A stretch of 64,000 bases of DNA, from positions 62,001 to 126,000 of the forward strand of contig NW_025954977.1 in NCBI RefSeq assembly GCF_022376445.1, read 5' to 3'. The notes below the pieces were generated by a model. It did no database searches and was not told the DNA's origin. It saw only the letters and a list, made by a program, of their open reading frames with translations. The translations under genes were made by a program, and so were the position numbers. Below are positions 1 through 10,725 of this stretch, piece by piece. Position 1 is the first letter of the stretch. Each line of letters begins with the position of its first letter. This DNA is from Fomitopsis serialis (Eukaryota > Basidiomycota > Agaricomycetes > Polyporales > Fomitopsidaceae).

Positions 1-43
1 GATCGTCAGTGCGACATCGCGAAAGCAGAGGACCCGAACTCAC

Positions 44-784
44 GTTGTTGTCATGATCTTGCCAAACGTTGTGCGTCAACTCGTGACACAGCACCTTCCG
101 CACCTCGCTATACAGCCGGAACCCATCATACCGGTCCGTGCGCAACCGGAGTTTGATCGCCTGGCCTGCGTTAACGTTCAGTCCGAGGAGGTGCGGCTGC
201 TCGTGCGGCGCCAGCTCCGTCAAGAGGTCGACGGCGAGGTGATGCCTCTGCATGACGTGCCGGATTGCAGGGTCATTCGCGAGCCGCGTCAAAAGCGCCC
301 GAGCGGAGGCGGGCTCGGGGAGGTGTGCAAGGGGCTCGATGCGATTGAAGGTGTATTGGGAAGATGTGGAGGGCGAGGAGGTAGAGCGGACCTGAGGCGA
401 TTATTCAGGGAATGAGCGTGACCGGAAAGGATGAGCAAGCCTACGCACCTTGACAGGAGCCTTCAGTGCCCTCTCCCGCAATATTCGCTCCTTCCTCTGA
501 TGTTCAGTGTCTGCTGAGAGCGTGCGGCCCAGCTCCTCCGTCGTCGAGCCTAACATCTGGACTTTCGTGCCATTCTTGAACCCAGCGAGTGAAAGCGTGT
601 CTGTTTCCTGGATATTGGCTTTCTTGCCCTTGAACAACAGCTTTTGGAGGTATGGAGGTACGGACGTGAGCTCTTCCAGACGAGCCTGCAGGAGAGCAAT
701 GGTATCATTTGGCAGCAAGGAGAGGCGGTGTTGTACACCACGGTGCGATACAATGAGTTCTATCGGTTGCATATCGGCAGACAT
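44..784 (-). CDS. Ubiquitin-like/WLM-domain metalloprotease (Wss1-related), partial
   Basis: The gene runs leftwards off the window. Exon 1 (784-449) encodes an N-terminal ubiquitin-like domain, including the stretch LLFKGKKANIQETDTLSLAG. A GTGCGT...CTCAG intron (448-392) leads to exon 2 (391-44), which reads YTFNRIEPL, LPEPASARALL and the zinc-protease signature HELTHNVWQDHD. That signature matches the WLM family, where the two His and the Glu form the metal-dependent active site. Exon 2 ends at a GTGAGT donor at position 43, so the third zinc ligand and the C-terminus lie outside the window. Both exons are in phase 0. The start at 784 (MSADMQPIEL) places the ubiquitin fold right at the N-terminus; an in-frame ATG at 841 is possible. 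Wss1/SPRTN-type WLM proteases are known to process DNA-protein crosslinks and SUMO or ubiquitin conjugates. The exact role here is inferred. Confidence 0.85.
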
Positions 785-1269
785 AACAGAAATGGTGAAA
801 CCTGAGTTGAGGTTGGTGGTAACGAGACGAGTAGGGGGCAAGACGCAACCTGTAGTTTGGGCAAGATGGCGGGAGGAATGTGGCTGTGATCATGCGTAAG
901 TGGGCGATCGAGATGGTGTGGGTCGGGTAGCACTCGGGTTGACGGAGCCAAAATGAGTCAGTCGGAAACGTCCGGAAGGTACTCGCGTCCTCCGGAGTCC
1001 GAGGAGCCCGCTGTGCGGCGGGCCGAGGCCGCCGCCGGCTGACAGGAAGAGGGTGGCGAGCGAAGCCTGGGCGATCAAGAAGCTAAAATGCGTAAATGAG
1101 TTCGATGCGATCGGGACTTGTTGCTGTTGGGGCGTGGTCTGGGTAAAGGTCTGGGGAGTTTGGCATGCGGGGTAACACAGGATGTGGAGAGGCGGGGGGA
1201 AAGTCATAATACACTTGGAAGGGTGGATTTCATTGCGCAAGGTCTGCACAAAGGGCTTGTGAGCGCGAA
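785..1269. other. Intergenic, promoter side of the WLM gene
   Basis: This 485-base gap separates the start of the WLM protease from the stop codon of the F-box gene. The long open frame on the minus strand (about 890-1279) has no recognisable domain and is rich in S, T and P. I treat it as non-coding and see no clear TATA element. Confidence 0.5.
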
Positions 1270-2726
1270 TTAGAGACATGAGGACGGAGAGAGGGGCAGA
1301 CCGTCTAAGTTCGTGATAGGGTCATACTGAGGCGAACGGATGTAATCGAGCACGCGATCGCCAATGCGGTTCGGGATAGGTTGTGTGGTCCGCTCCATGG
1401 CCCTACCGACAGCTCTCCACCACCTGTGTTCCCCCAGTCTGTCCGCGTCGCCAAAGTGTGGGAGCGAAAGATATTGTACTGAGGGAATCGTGCGAACCAG
1501 CTTTTCGGGATCAATGGTTTGCGTACACTTCCAACTCGAACGGTCCAAGGATATTTTGAGACACACGACGCGGGAGAGCATTAGTCCTTCCTGCAATGCT
1601 GCGCCATCAGCATCTCCGTCGTCCAGCATGCTGACACCCTCACCAGCCACTGAAAATCACTCGCCCCTACGTTAGCTGAAATGACGAGCACAATCTCGAG
1701 ACTCCTCATGCGCGTCGCGGTCTGCACAAGATCGACGAAGAACGAGTACGAGGTCGTTCCGACGTCCTGGAAGCGGAAGCTCAGCGCAGCAGGCGGCAGG
1801 ACCTTCATCGCGCGCAACAGTGCCGGGCGATGCTGCGGCTTTTCCCAGCTGGCTGCTATCAAATTCAGCCATTGTACAGGGCAGCACACAGGCCAGTCGC
1901 CGGTCCCAAAATCGCCGAAGTAGTAAGGCAGTCCGTAGACGTAGTCCAGGTCAGGCCAGCACGTCATTTGGCCGTCCTTGTTTTCGAGCAGCTTCCAATG
2001 CGGCTCCGTGATGCTAGCGCGCCCGAGGACGAATTTGCGGACATTGGGGAAAGTGTGAAGGAGAGTGGACATCGTGACAGAGGTGTTGTCCATGCCAAGA
2101 CGGCGTACGTTTGGCCAGACAGGCCAGGTAGGCTTCACAGGGTCGTGCAGCATCGTGATGCCTTCGAGCTCCAAGTCCAAAACGCTGTGGAGCGGCTTTA
2201 TATCTGGTACGACGCTCGGGTAATGTGCGAAGCGCATACGGAGCCTGCTCGGTTGGCCCTTGAGGGAGGGTAGCAAGCGCGTAGAGTCTGTCGTCATGTC
2301 GTCGAGGGTGAGGTCCTCCAGAGTGAGTAAGTTGGCGATCGCGGGCCATATACGTTCGTCCAGCTTCATGAGCGCGGACGCGCACCCCAAGCTGAGTGCC
2401 CGCAGGTTCGTCGTCTGCTCGAGCAGGTCCGCGAGCGCATCGGCGGAGGACGAGTCTGCGCTGAACGCGCCACCGTCCACTGAGAGTGCCTTGGAGGTGA
2501 CCATGAGACACTGCAGGCGCTGAGCGCGATTGTGCACGTCGGCGAGCATGTGCGCGGAGAAGCGCGGCGTCTGCATGGGAAAATGGAGCTCGACGGCGGT
2601 GTGCACGCGTCGCTTCGCGATGGGGTGGATGTGTCTGGCGGTCGCGGAGAGGCTGAGGGCATCGCGGCAGCCGAGGAAGAACACGATGTTCGTGAGGACG
2701 TCGTCGTTGAGTGCGAGGAGGTTCAT
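1270..2726 (-). CDS. F-box protein with LRR-like C-terminal region
   Basis: The predicted protein is 467 residues in two exons (2726-1644 and 1590-1270). They are joined by a 53-nt GTGAGG...TTGCAG intron that keeps the frame exactly. The first 50 residues are a typical fungal F-box: LNDDVLTNIVFFLGCRDALS followed by LSATARHIHPIAKRRV. The rest contains irregular leucine-rich segments such as TNLRALSLG and WPNVRRLGMDNTSV, as in the many basidiomycete F-box/LRR-like proteins. F-box proteins recruit substrates to SCF ubiquitin ligases through Skp1; the substrate is unknown. The frame is open upstream to an ATG at 2936, but I chose 2726 because the F-box normally sits at the N-terminus. These genes form large, fast-evolving families in Agaricomycetes. 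Confidence 0.8.
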
Positions 2727-4821
2727 GGCGGGGCGCACGACTCCCAGCGGCGGATAGGGGCGGAGGGCGAAGAGCTTGGTGCGAGTGGTCGCCGTCCATA
2801 TGAAGCCAGGAGTGTACTGAAGGGCCAATGGCGCTCTTCCGCTAAGGCGCATTCGGAAGCGCCCCAAATACGCCTTCACGTGGCGGCGCCTCCCGACCGC
2901 ATCGGGATCAACTGATCGCGGTCCTCGGTGCGGCATCGGTGCAGCGCTCCCGCTTCCTCCCTTCCCGCCTTGTCCTCCCCACCGTCTCAGGCGACCACAG
3001 ACAACGGACTTACCTCCCTACGACCGATTATTTACTGTCCCTGTGGCTCGTGATCGCAGCGCAGCGTTGCCCAGAAATTTCACCAGACTCTGTCTTGGCT
3101 CGGTCGGTTGGTAGCTTGGAAAGACAGGGACTGCTACTGACGAACATGCGTTAGTTCGGATCGATGTTTCTGACGGAAGGGTCCACGTACTCTCACTATC
3201 TGCAACCGGGTAAATCCAATGCCAGAGTCTTATTACGGTACATAAGTCGCATGATGCGGGGGCTGCGCATACATGGCACTCCGTTCTGGATTTGAGCATG
3301 CTCTTGAGTTGGCCTGAGGGCCAGTCGCAAGCTTGGAGAGCTGGGGTCGTCATACGGTCTGTCAGGGTCGCCGTCAGTCGGACTGACAGCCGTCATAACC
3401 GGTCCATGTAAGACATTACCACGGTGCCTGTGGCAGGATCACGACCGGGAGAGCAGAATTAGAGGCGTGCGCGTAGAGGAAAATTCAAACCCACCTTTGT
3501 GCGCAACTACGTACAGTACTGATTACCAGTTGTTTGTGGCAGCCGAAGGTCCACAAGCGACTCGGAGGGTGCCGAGCACGGGTCGATGTAGAGAGAAGGG
3601 GATCTATCCATACTGGGCAGTGCAGGTTCCCTGTGGTTTCATATACATAACTCGTCTGCAGGAGTGGTGCCAATCTCAGAAGCCACGGCGGTGTTACAAA
3701 CGACACGGACGGGAGAGGGGGTCAAAGACGAATGGTCGACAGATTAGGAAGGTGTACTCCTTAAATGGAAGGTGTTGTACGTCAAAAGTCAAGACCGTCT
3801 GGGAGACGTTCGTTGAGTTCTTATCAGAATGGTCGATCGAGGACTCGGGCGGACGGCACCTACTAGCAAGTTCGCGCTGCTTCGAACACGACAAACAATG
3901 AAACAGCATAAATACATGATCAAAGTACTGACAGAAGCTCAAGAACGCTTCATTCCCTCTTTTCCGCTGTTTTCGGGAATCATGCGTGGTCTGGTAGTAT
4001 TTATCTAAGGCGGCGTACTCTAATTGGGCGGCAACTGGGACACGCTCACAAGTTAAGGCTACGACGGCACTAGTGATTCGTCGTTGGCGAGATGCTATCC
4101 AACAAACAATACAGCACATGAGTTCAAGTTATCGGGTGCGTTGAACGGTGCAGAAGTGGAGGGCGTAAACAGCACCAGGTACCATATTCAGTCAGCACGA
4201 CCGTTGTCATCATTGTCAGGGGTCCCGTATGGCGTTGGAATTTGACCGCGGGACAGAGCAAGGCCTATCACTGCGCACCGCCCGGTCGGGTGCTGATGCG
4301 CCATCGGAGTCGGTTGGTACTGTGACCATGCAGCATATCGGCCTAAGTCCGGAGACAGACTCGGATTCGACAAGTACTCGTCTGTGGGGGATGACGCCGT
4401 GCCAGGAGGGGAGATGCAACGAGGTGTGTGCTGGGCTCGAGGCCGGAGCGGGGAGCTGGGATGGCCAATGCAGGCCTAATTTGAGGGCTAGCGGTTGTGT
4501 GAGGTGACGCCGATTCCTTTGGAGGCGAACCGCACGATCGGGGAGCGGCTTCGCGGGGCTGGAAATGGTTTGTGCAGGATTCTTGAAAGGCCCGGAAAGG
4601 AATATGGGAGCGGATGCCGAGGGGATAGCCGGATGCCGGGTCTGCGCCGGGCCTGGAATGGGACATAGCCGGATGCGGGGAGTGCCTGAGTGCACACTCA
4701 AATCCGGCGTGCGGCCCCTGTGCGCTCTTCGCAAACTCTGGCTCTGCGTGCACCGAGCAAGGCTAGGCAAGGCTTCCCGTGGGCTCCCCATCATCGCGCG
4801 CAGCGACCGCGCTGCCCACCC
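2727..4821. other. Gene-poor interval between divergent F-box and histidine kinase genes
   Basis: About 2.1 kb. Open frames here (for example 3467-3901 plus and 4216-5544 minus) have no domain, no family resemblance and no coherent splice structure. The stretch after about 4480 becomes GC-rich and is probably the kinase promoter and 5' leader. I see no gene, transposon or RNA here. Confidence 0.45.
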
Positions 4822-7800
4822 ATGCCCTTCCGCTCCCGCACCTCCTTCACCACCGCCACCACCGCCCACGGCAGCGACCTCGACGTCCCCCTCCCTATCA
4901 TCAAGAACAAGGCTGCCCACGAGAAGGCCGTCGCCCTGGAGAAGTCTGCGTCCGTCGGCACGTCTGCTCTCAGCGACACCCTCCACGGGACGCCGTTGCC
5001 GCCTCCCGTGGTTCAGGGCTCCGGGTCGTCCAGCAAGCGGGGCAAGAAGAAGAATGCGCGGGTCGACCGCGGACTCAGGGTGCACTGGGCCCAGTTCAAG
5101 CGGCGGATAGGCACGGGCACGGCGCCGTCCACGTCGTCCGCTATCGAGCCAGATGAGAGCGGCGACAGCTACAGCAATGGGCGCGCGCGCCAGGTCCAGA
5201 TGGGCGAGGAGGAGGAGGACGGCGTAGATGAGGTTGTCGTCGACCGCGAGTGGTCCAATGAGATCAAGAGCTCGTCCTGCACGCACTCCGAGAACGGCGG
5301 CACTCCGGACAGAACGAGCAATCCACTCGGCACGAACACTGACGGGGAGAGCCTGTTCGTGCACCCCGAGGGATTCTGGGCTTCTTGTGGGCCTCTGATC
5401 TTCCTGCGGTGGAGGTGCTGGCCGTTCGTGCACGACTTCTTCGTCAATCACTTCATGGACGCAAAGTCGGAGCTTCACTACAGCAAGGAAAACTGGTTCA
5501 TGAAGAAGGTGCGTATCCATCGTCTGCACCTTGCTTATCTCCAATTATGATCTGCAGAACCTAGCCTTGTGGTCTTCGGCGTTCCTTGTCGTCAACTGGG
5601 TGCTGGCCATGTCATTCATCCAGAAGCCCATCACAGTAGCAGATGAAGCCTTCTATTATGGCGTAAGTAGTCCTTCCTAGCCATCATCACCCAGGCTGAA
5701 AGAACTCTTTTCAGGTGGCCCCCGCGCTCACGTTCCCTGTGTTCGTGTTCGTCATGTACGACTTCCCTCGGGACCGACCAACATTCTATCAATGCTGGGT
5801 CACGGTCGCGATTTGGCAATGGGCGTTGTACAACATCATTTTGATGTGAGCAGCCCGACCTTCACGCGGTAGCCTGTAGCTGACTCGCTCTAGGTATCTA
5901 TGCGGCTACTACGGCAACGAACGTACTCTATACTGTGGGACCCGCGATTTCCTCACCCTCTTCTAGTGAGTGCGACTTTCTCTGCACATTCACTCAACTG
6001 ACAGCAGAAAAATAGCTATACAACCGCGATGCAGACCGTGGGGTTATTCGGCTTGAAGATCAATCGCTTCCCCGCCATGCTAGCCGCATCGTGTTTCTTT
6101 GGTTTGTGAGTTCTCAGGGGTCATGGCTTCTGCACAGCGTACTCACCGTGTCTACAGAGCTTGTGGCTTGATCATACCGATTCATACGCAGATGGTCCGA
6201 AGTCAGTGACGTCGTTCTGCTTCCGTCGCTTGTCCCGCTCATGCGCTCCACAGATCTGATCAACTTCCTCTGCTTCCAATCCTTCTTGCTGTACATTCAT
6301 TACATGCGAGAGAATGTACGTACCTGTTGCTGTCATACCGCGCGGATCGTGCTGATCATTTCAGGCGGAGCGGCGGTTGTACACGTTGCGCGATCAGCTC
6401 AAGATCCAGTTTCGGGCGACGCAAAAGGCGCAAGTCAATGAGCGCAAAGCGGCGGACTCGAAGCGACGGCTCACATCGTAGGTTCCATATGTCAGCCTGT
6501 TGTATCTCTCTAATGCACCACTGTCTCACTCGAACAGCTATGTCTTTCACGAAGTCCGCGTGCCGCTTAATACTGCGCGTAAGTGCCAGTTTGTAACCTC
6601 ACGTGTTATGACATATGTTGACGGCTTGCGCCTTATCCAGTCTTGGCGGTGCAGAATATGGAGGCATCTGGTTCGGTCGCGAAGGCTCAGGACATTGAGT
6701 TCAGAGCACTGGAGGGCAGTCTCAGCATGATGTCTAAAGGTTAGTGCATACAACTTCTACCTATCAGCCGAGTCTAATTCATGGGATATAGTGCTCAATG
6801 ACGTATTGGACTTGTAAGTATTCACTTTGCTGGCGCGCGGGATCGGTACTGAACGAAATGCAGCAACCGTATGGATAGCGGGCGTTTTGAGTCTGTCCTC
6901 AAGGTTGGTGTTATGTTATTCTACGGTTGCTCGCGGAAATTGATCAGCGTTCCAATTATAGCCGTATTCATTTCACCAGGTCATGCGCTCGATGTTTGTC
7001 CCTCTTCGTTTGGCGACAGACGCTCGCGGTCTCGAGTTTGTCATTGATTTGGACAAGAATATCGACGAGGTAGGTTGAACTCCCCATATAGGTGGCACCG
7101 AGTCTCATCTCACGATTGTATAGATCGCAAGAAGAGCGTTGCATGAAGCTTTGGGTGAGACCTCGGATGTCGTTGAGGCACGACTGAAGGAGAGCTTGAG
7201 TGAGGATGGGATCGTCGTCGGCGACGAGACAAGGTTACGGCAGATCATCACGAACCTTGCAAGGTATGCACTATTAGAGCTCTATTGGCAGGAGCCCCGC
7301 CTCATGGCCCGGTTTAGCAATGCATGCAAGTTCACGCCAGCAGGGGGCAAGCTTACGGTTACGACTAAGCTTGTGTTGCCTGGGCTCTCGCCGCCGGATG
7401 CGAGTGTGAGCGCATGCGATATCAACGAACAACTTCTTGTCGACGAGGACAAGGGCAACCCATTCTCCACCCTCGAGAATGGGCAGCCTCTACCCCATCG
7501 GCTGTCCGCTACGCACCTCACCCAGCACAACAACACGATCACCAAGCCGCCACCAACTGAGTGGATCGTTGTACGCATCGAGGTTACGGATACGGGGTAT
7601 GGTATCAGGCCTAAGGATATGGTGCAGAGCAAGCTATTCAGTAAGTGGCGCTTCAGTGCTTTTCGTACCGGCCGCGTGCTTACAGGGCTATGACAGGTGC
7701 CTTCAATCAGACTGAACAGGGTCGGTTGCAAGGTACGTCACAATACAATTATGCGCTTCGTTGAGACATGAAAGTGACATTTGAGTTCATCGTAGGCGGG

Positions 7801-9149
7801 AAAGGCACCGGTTTGGGCTTAGCGCTCGTGCGTCAGATTGTCAAGCTCAGTGGCGGTCGTCTCGGCGTACGGTCAAAGGCGGGCGTCGGTTCCACATTTT
7901 GGGTCGAGCTCCGTGAGTACATGCCCTCGCTGCTGTCTGGATTGTCCTGACAGCTCCATTTAGCTTTGGGCGTTGGGGTCAAGGCGACGCCTGTGTTTAC
8001 GATGCCGAGGGACGACTTCCTGGACACACCTTCGAGTCTAACCAGGACAATGCGATCAGCGACTCAGGTGGACTTGCCGCTTCTGCACACTTTGTCCGAT
8101 TCGATTCGCGTACCCCTCCAGGTTGGTTCGCAATCAACGTCCGCTCTGCACAGCATCATGGAACAAGGTAGGTATCAATGATATCTAACCTTGATTGGGA
8201 GAAACCGACTTATATTTCTGCCAGGCGGTCTTGTGGAAATCTCGACGAAGCGTGACGGACGCACGATGGTCCTCACGCGCGCCATCGGAGATCCATCAAC
8301 CGGAACACAACCGACCATCGACGACACAACGCCACCAGCCGTTCAGGAGCCACCTCCCGCGCTCACCACCGACAGCACCACCAGCTCATCCACAACCGTC
8401 CGCCCGCGCCTCTCCCAGCTCCCTAAGCCCCGCACGTTCTCTCTCGAACCCCGCTCTCTCCTGCCGGCTCTGCGGCGACGTCATCCACACAACCGAGCAT
8501 GACGCCGGGCTCGATATCTGAGGGCCCGCTACGGGTGCTTGTGGTCGACGATGATCAGCTCACGCGCAAGTTGATGTCGCGCATGTTAACGCGAATAGGT
8601 TGCAAGGTTGCGACGGCGGAGAACGGCGAGATCGCGCTGGAGATGATCTTGGGAATGGGCCAGCGTGCGACACCGTCGGAGGAGGACACGGGCAGTGTAG
8701 GCCTGTCGGTGGACGGGCTGCTCTTGGGCGCGAGCGACGAGTATCGGTATGCGGTTATCTTCTTGGATAATCAGATGCCAGTGCTGTCTGGGCTGGATCT
8801 CGTGACGAAGCTGCGAGAGCTGGGTAGAAAGGATTTTGTGGTGGGCGTCACTGGTACGTTTCCTTATTAGCTGCGTCGCCGTATCGATGCGAAGCTGACG
8901 GTCCGTACAGGCAACGCCCTGTTGACAGATCAGCAAGAGTATCTCGAAGCAGGGGCAGATTAGTACATACCGTGTTTTTATTCACCGGTCATGCCACGTT
9001 AACGTCATTTTTGCAGCGTCCTAACAAAACCGGTTCTTGAGAAGAGTCTCAAGAGCATGCTCGTGATCGCGGACGAGCGACGAAAACGCGGCCCACCATC
9101 ACCGCTCGAGCCACTGCGACCAAGCGGAGCACCACCCGCCCCATCATAG
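4822..9149 (+). CDS. Membrane hybrid sensor histidine kinase
   Basis: A multi-exon gene (roughly fifteen short introns). Order: a disordered cytosolic N-terminus of about 190 residues; about six hydrophobic segments (for example NLALWSSAFLVVNWVLAMSF and VAPALTFPVFVFVMYDF); a basic coiled linker; a HisKA phosphoacceptor box, FHEVRVPLNTA; and a HATPase domain. The HATPase domain has an N box NLASNACKFTP (split by an intron), DTGYGI, LFSAFNQTEQ and GKGTGLGLALV. A Ser/Thr/Pro-rich linker follows, then a receiver domain with VLVVDDDQ, the acceptor Asp in FLDNQMP and the Lys in VLTKP. All catalytic residues are present, so it should autophosphorylate on His and relay to its own Asp. The stop is TAG at 9147-9149. 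Near 8430-8500 the frame changes, through either a GTTCTC...CCGAG intron or one missing base. The signal sensed is unknown. The start at 4822 is the first ATG giving an open N-terminus. Confidence 0.9.
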
Positions 9150-10725
9150 CAATACTGCCAGTGGGCCCGGAACCCCACCTAATACTTCTTCTGTATCCTC
9201 TCCTCTTTGGGCTCGTCGGCTTGTTGTGCAACTGGTATCTGCTCTGTCATCGTTGGACCTCGCACGCATCATCACCCATCACCAAACTACATACGAATCT
9301 CACCGGCACCCGTACATGCCTAATTGTCCATCCCCGCACCATCTGCATCTGTTGTCTGTATTGCTCATTTCTGCTTGGTATACACGAGTCTTCCTTACGG
9401 TTCCGTAGCACATATACGACCTGTAGCGCCACCCTCCCTTCTACTACACTCACGTACGTACGTATGCTCCATCACGACGACGCCATGCAATAGAGCTCGC
9501 TCTTTCCGGTCTCGTAGCTCCGTTACAGTGCTTTCGGGTCTGCCAATCTGCCAATTTCAGTTTTAGGTACTTCTGTGCTGGGAAGCGACGCTGTCGGGAT
9601 GATCTCGCAAGAAGTGGCCGAATCAGGATTCCGACTTCTTGTCTGGTGCCTCGTATAGCGGTAGTGATATGGAGGTTGAGCAAACCTGACAGCTGTGTCA
9701 TGCTTGAACTGTTCTCGGCACTCTGTGTACCCAACGCAGGGACGGAAAGTACTCTGCGAATTTGCTGGCCGTTCCTGGCGCAGAATAATACCGCGATACC
9801 CCCGAGCCGGCGGGCGTGGCGAGGACCCGGCTATTGTGGCATACTCAGCGGCCCGGTATGAAACGCCGCCACATGTAACGACGACGGAGCGGCCTGCGAC
9901 CACCATACCACAACGGCTCGATGGAAACAGGCGGCATGCGGAAGGCTCGCGGTGGGTGTGAGGTCGAGTGAGTTGCTGGATGGGCGACCAACGTGTCCGC
10001 TTTCGTAATATGCAAAGGACCCCCTGTTCGGACAATGCCGCTCCACGGCGGGTACCTGTAGTTCAACTCGCCACTCGCCGCCACATTGGACGCGCGTGGC
10101 CCAGCAGCGTGCTCACCACTCTGATCTGAGCGCGGATTCCTTCGCTGTGCGACGAGAAGTTGGCAGAGAATGAGGCGAAGAACGACAGCAGACTTTACGG
10201 TATATTCGGCCGGATGCTGTGTAGCCACCGACCACGGCGGGGACGTCTGGCGTGACAAATTAGCGACCGAGGCGCGGGGCTTTCGTCGCCCGCGGTCTGT
10301 GGCTCAGCAGCCACAGTGGCACACGCACGCAAGGTCCCTCGCGACCCAACAAAAATGTGCGAGCCTGCCCATCCTGGGGCCTGAGGATGGGAATCGCCAG
10401 TATTTGTGGTGTAAAATGAACGTGGTGCGCGAGCCGCGAGAAGGAGCTGGGGCAGGACAAGGCGTTCGAGGAGGTCTCCGCGTCGAGATTGTCGGAGTTG
10501 AATCACGTTAGGTTCAGTAAACAGATCCGGCTCTCTCTGTAGCCTGTAGACTGTCCATCTCACCTCCATACCCCCACCACCGCGCCCTCCCCGCCCTCAG
10601 AAATTCCTCCCGCACTCCCATCTCCTTCCTCGCCCCCTCGTGCACACATCTGGCCCTTTTGTATTTTATTCCGCCGCACTTTTTCGCCCCCCGCCCCAGA
10701 TCCCTCTTCACGACGAGCGCTAACT
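9150..10725. other. Intergenic, kinase to SNT2
   Basis: About 1.6 kb. It should hold the kinase 3' UTR and the SNT2 promoter. Open frames on both strands (for example 9523-10035 minus) are not supported by any motif. From about 10,520 the plus strand stays open in the SNT2 frame without an ATG and is pyrimidine-rich, consistent with a leader. Confidence 0.45.

Noticed and set aside
890..1279. 130-codon open frame on the minus strand
   Set aside because: No motif, low-complexity S/T/P composition, and it lies in a normal intergenic gap.
4216..5544. 442-codon open frame opposite the kinase N-terminus
   Set aside because: It is the antisense shadow of the kinase first exon; the plus strand carries the conserved protein and introns.
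9523..10035. 170-codon open frame on the minus strand
   Set aside because: No family resemblance or splice partners; composition looks like translated non-coding DNA.
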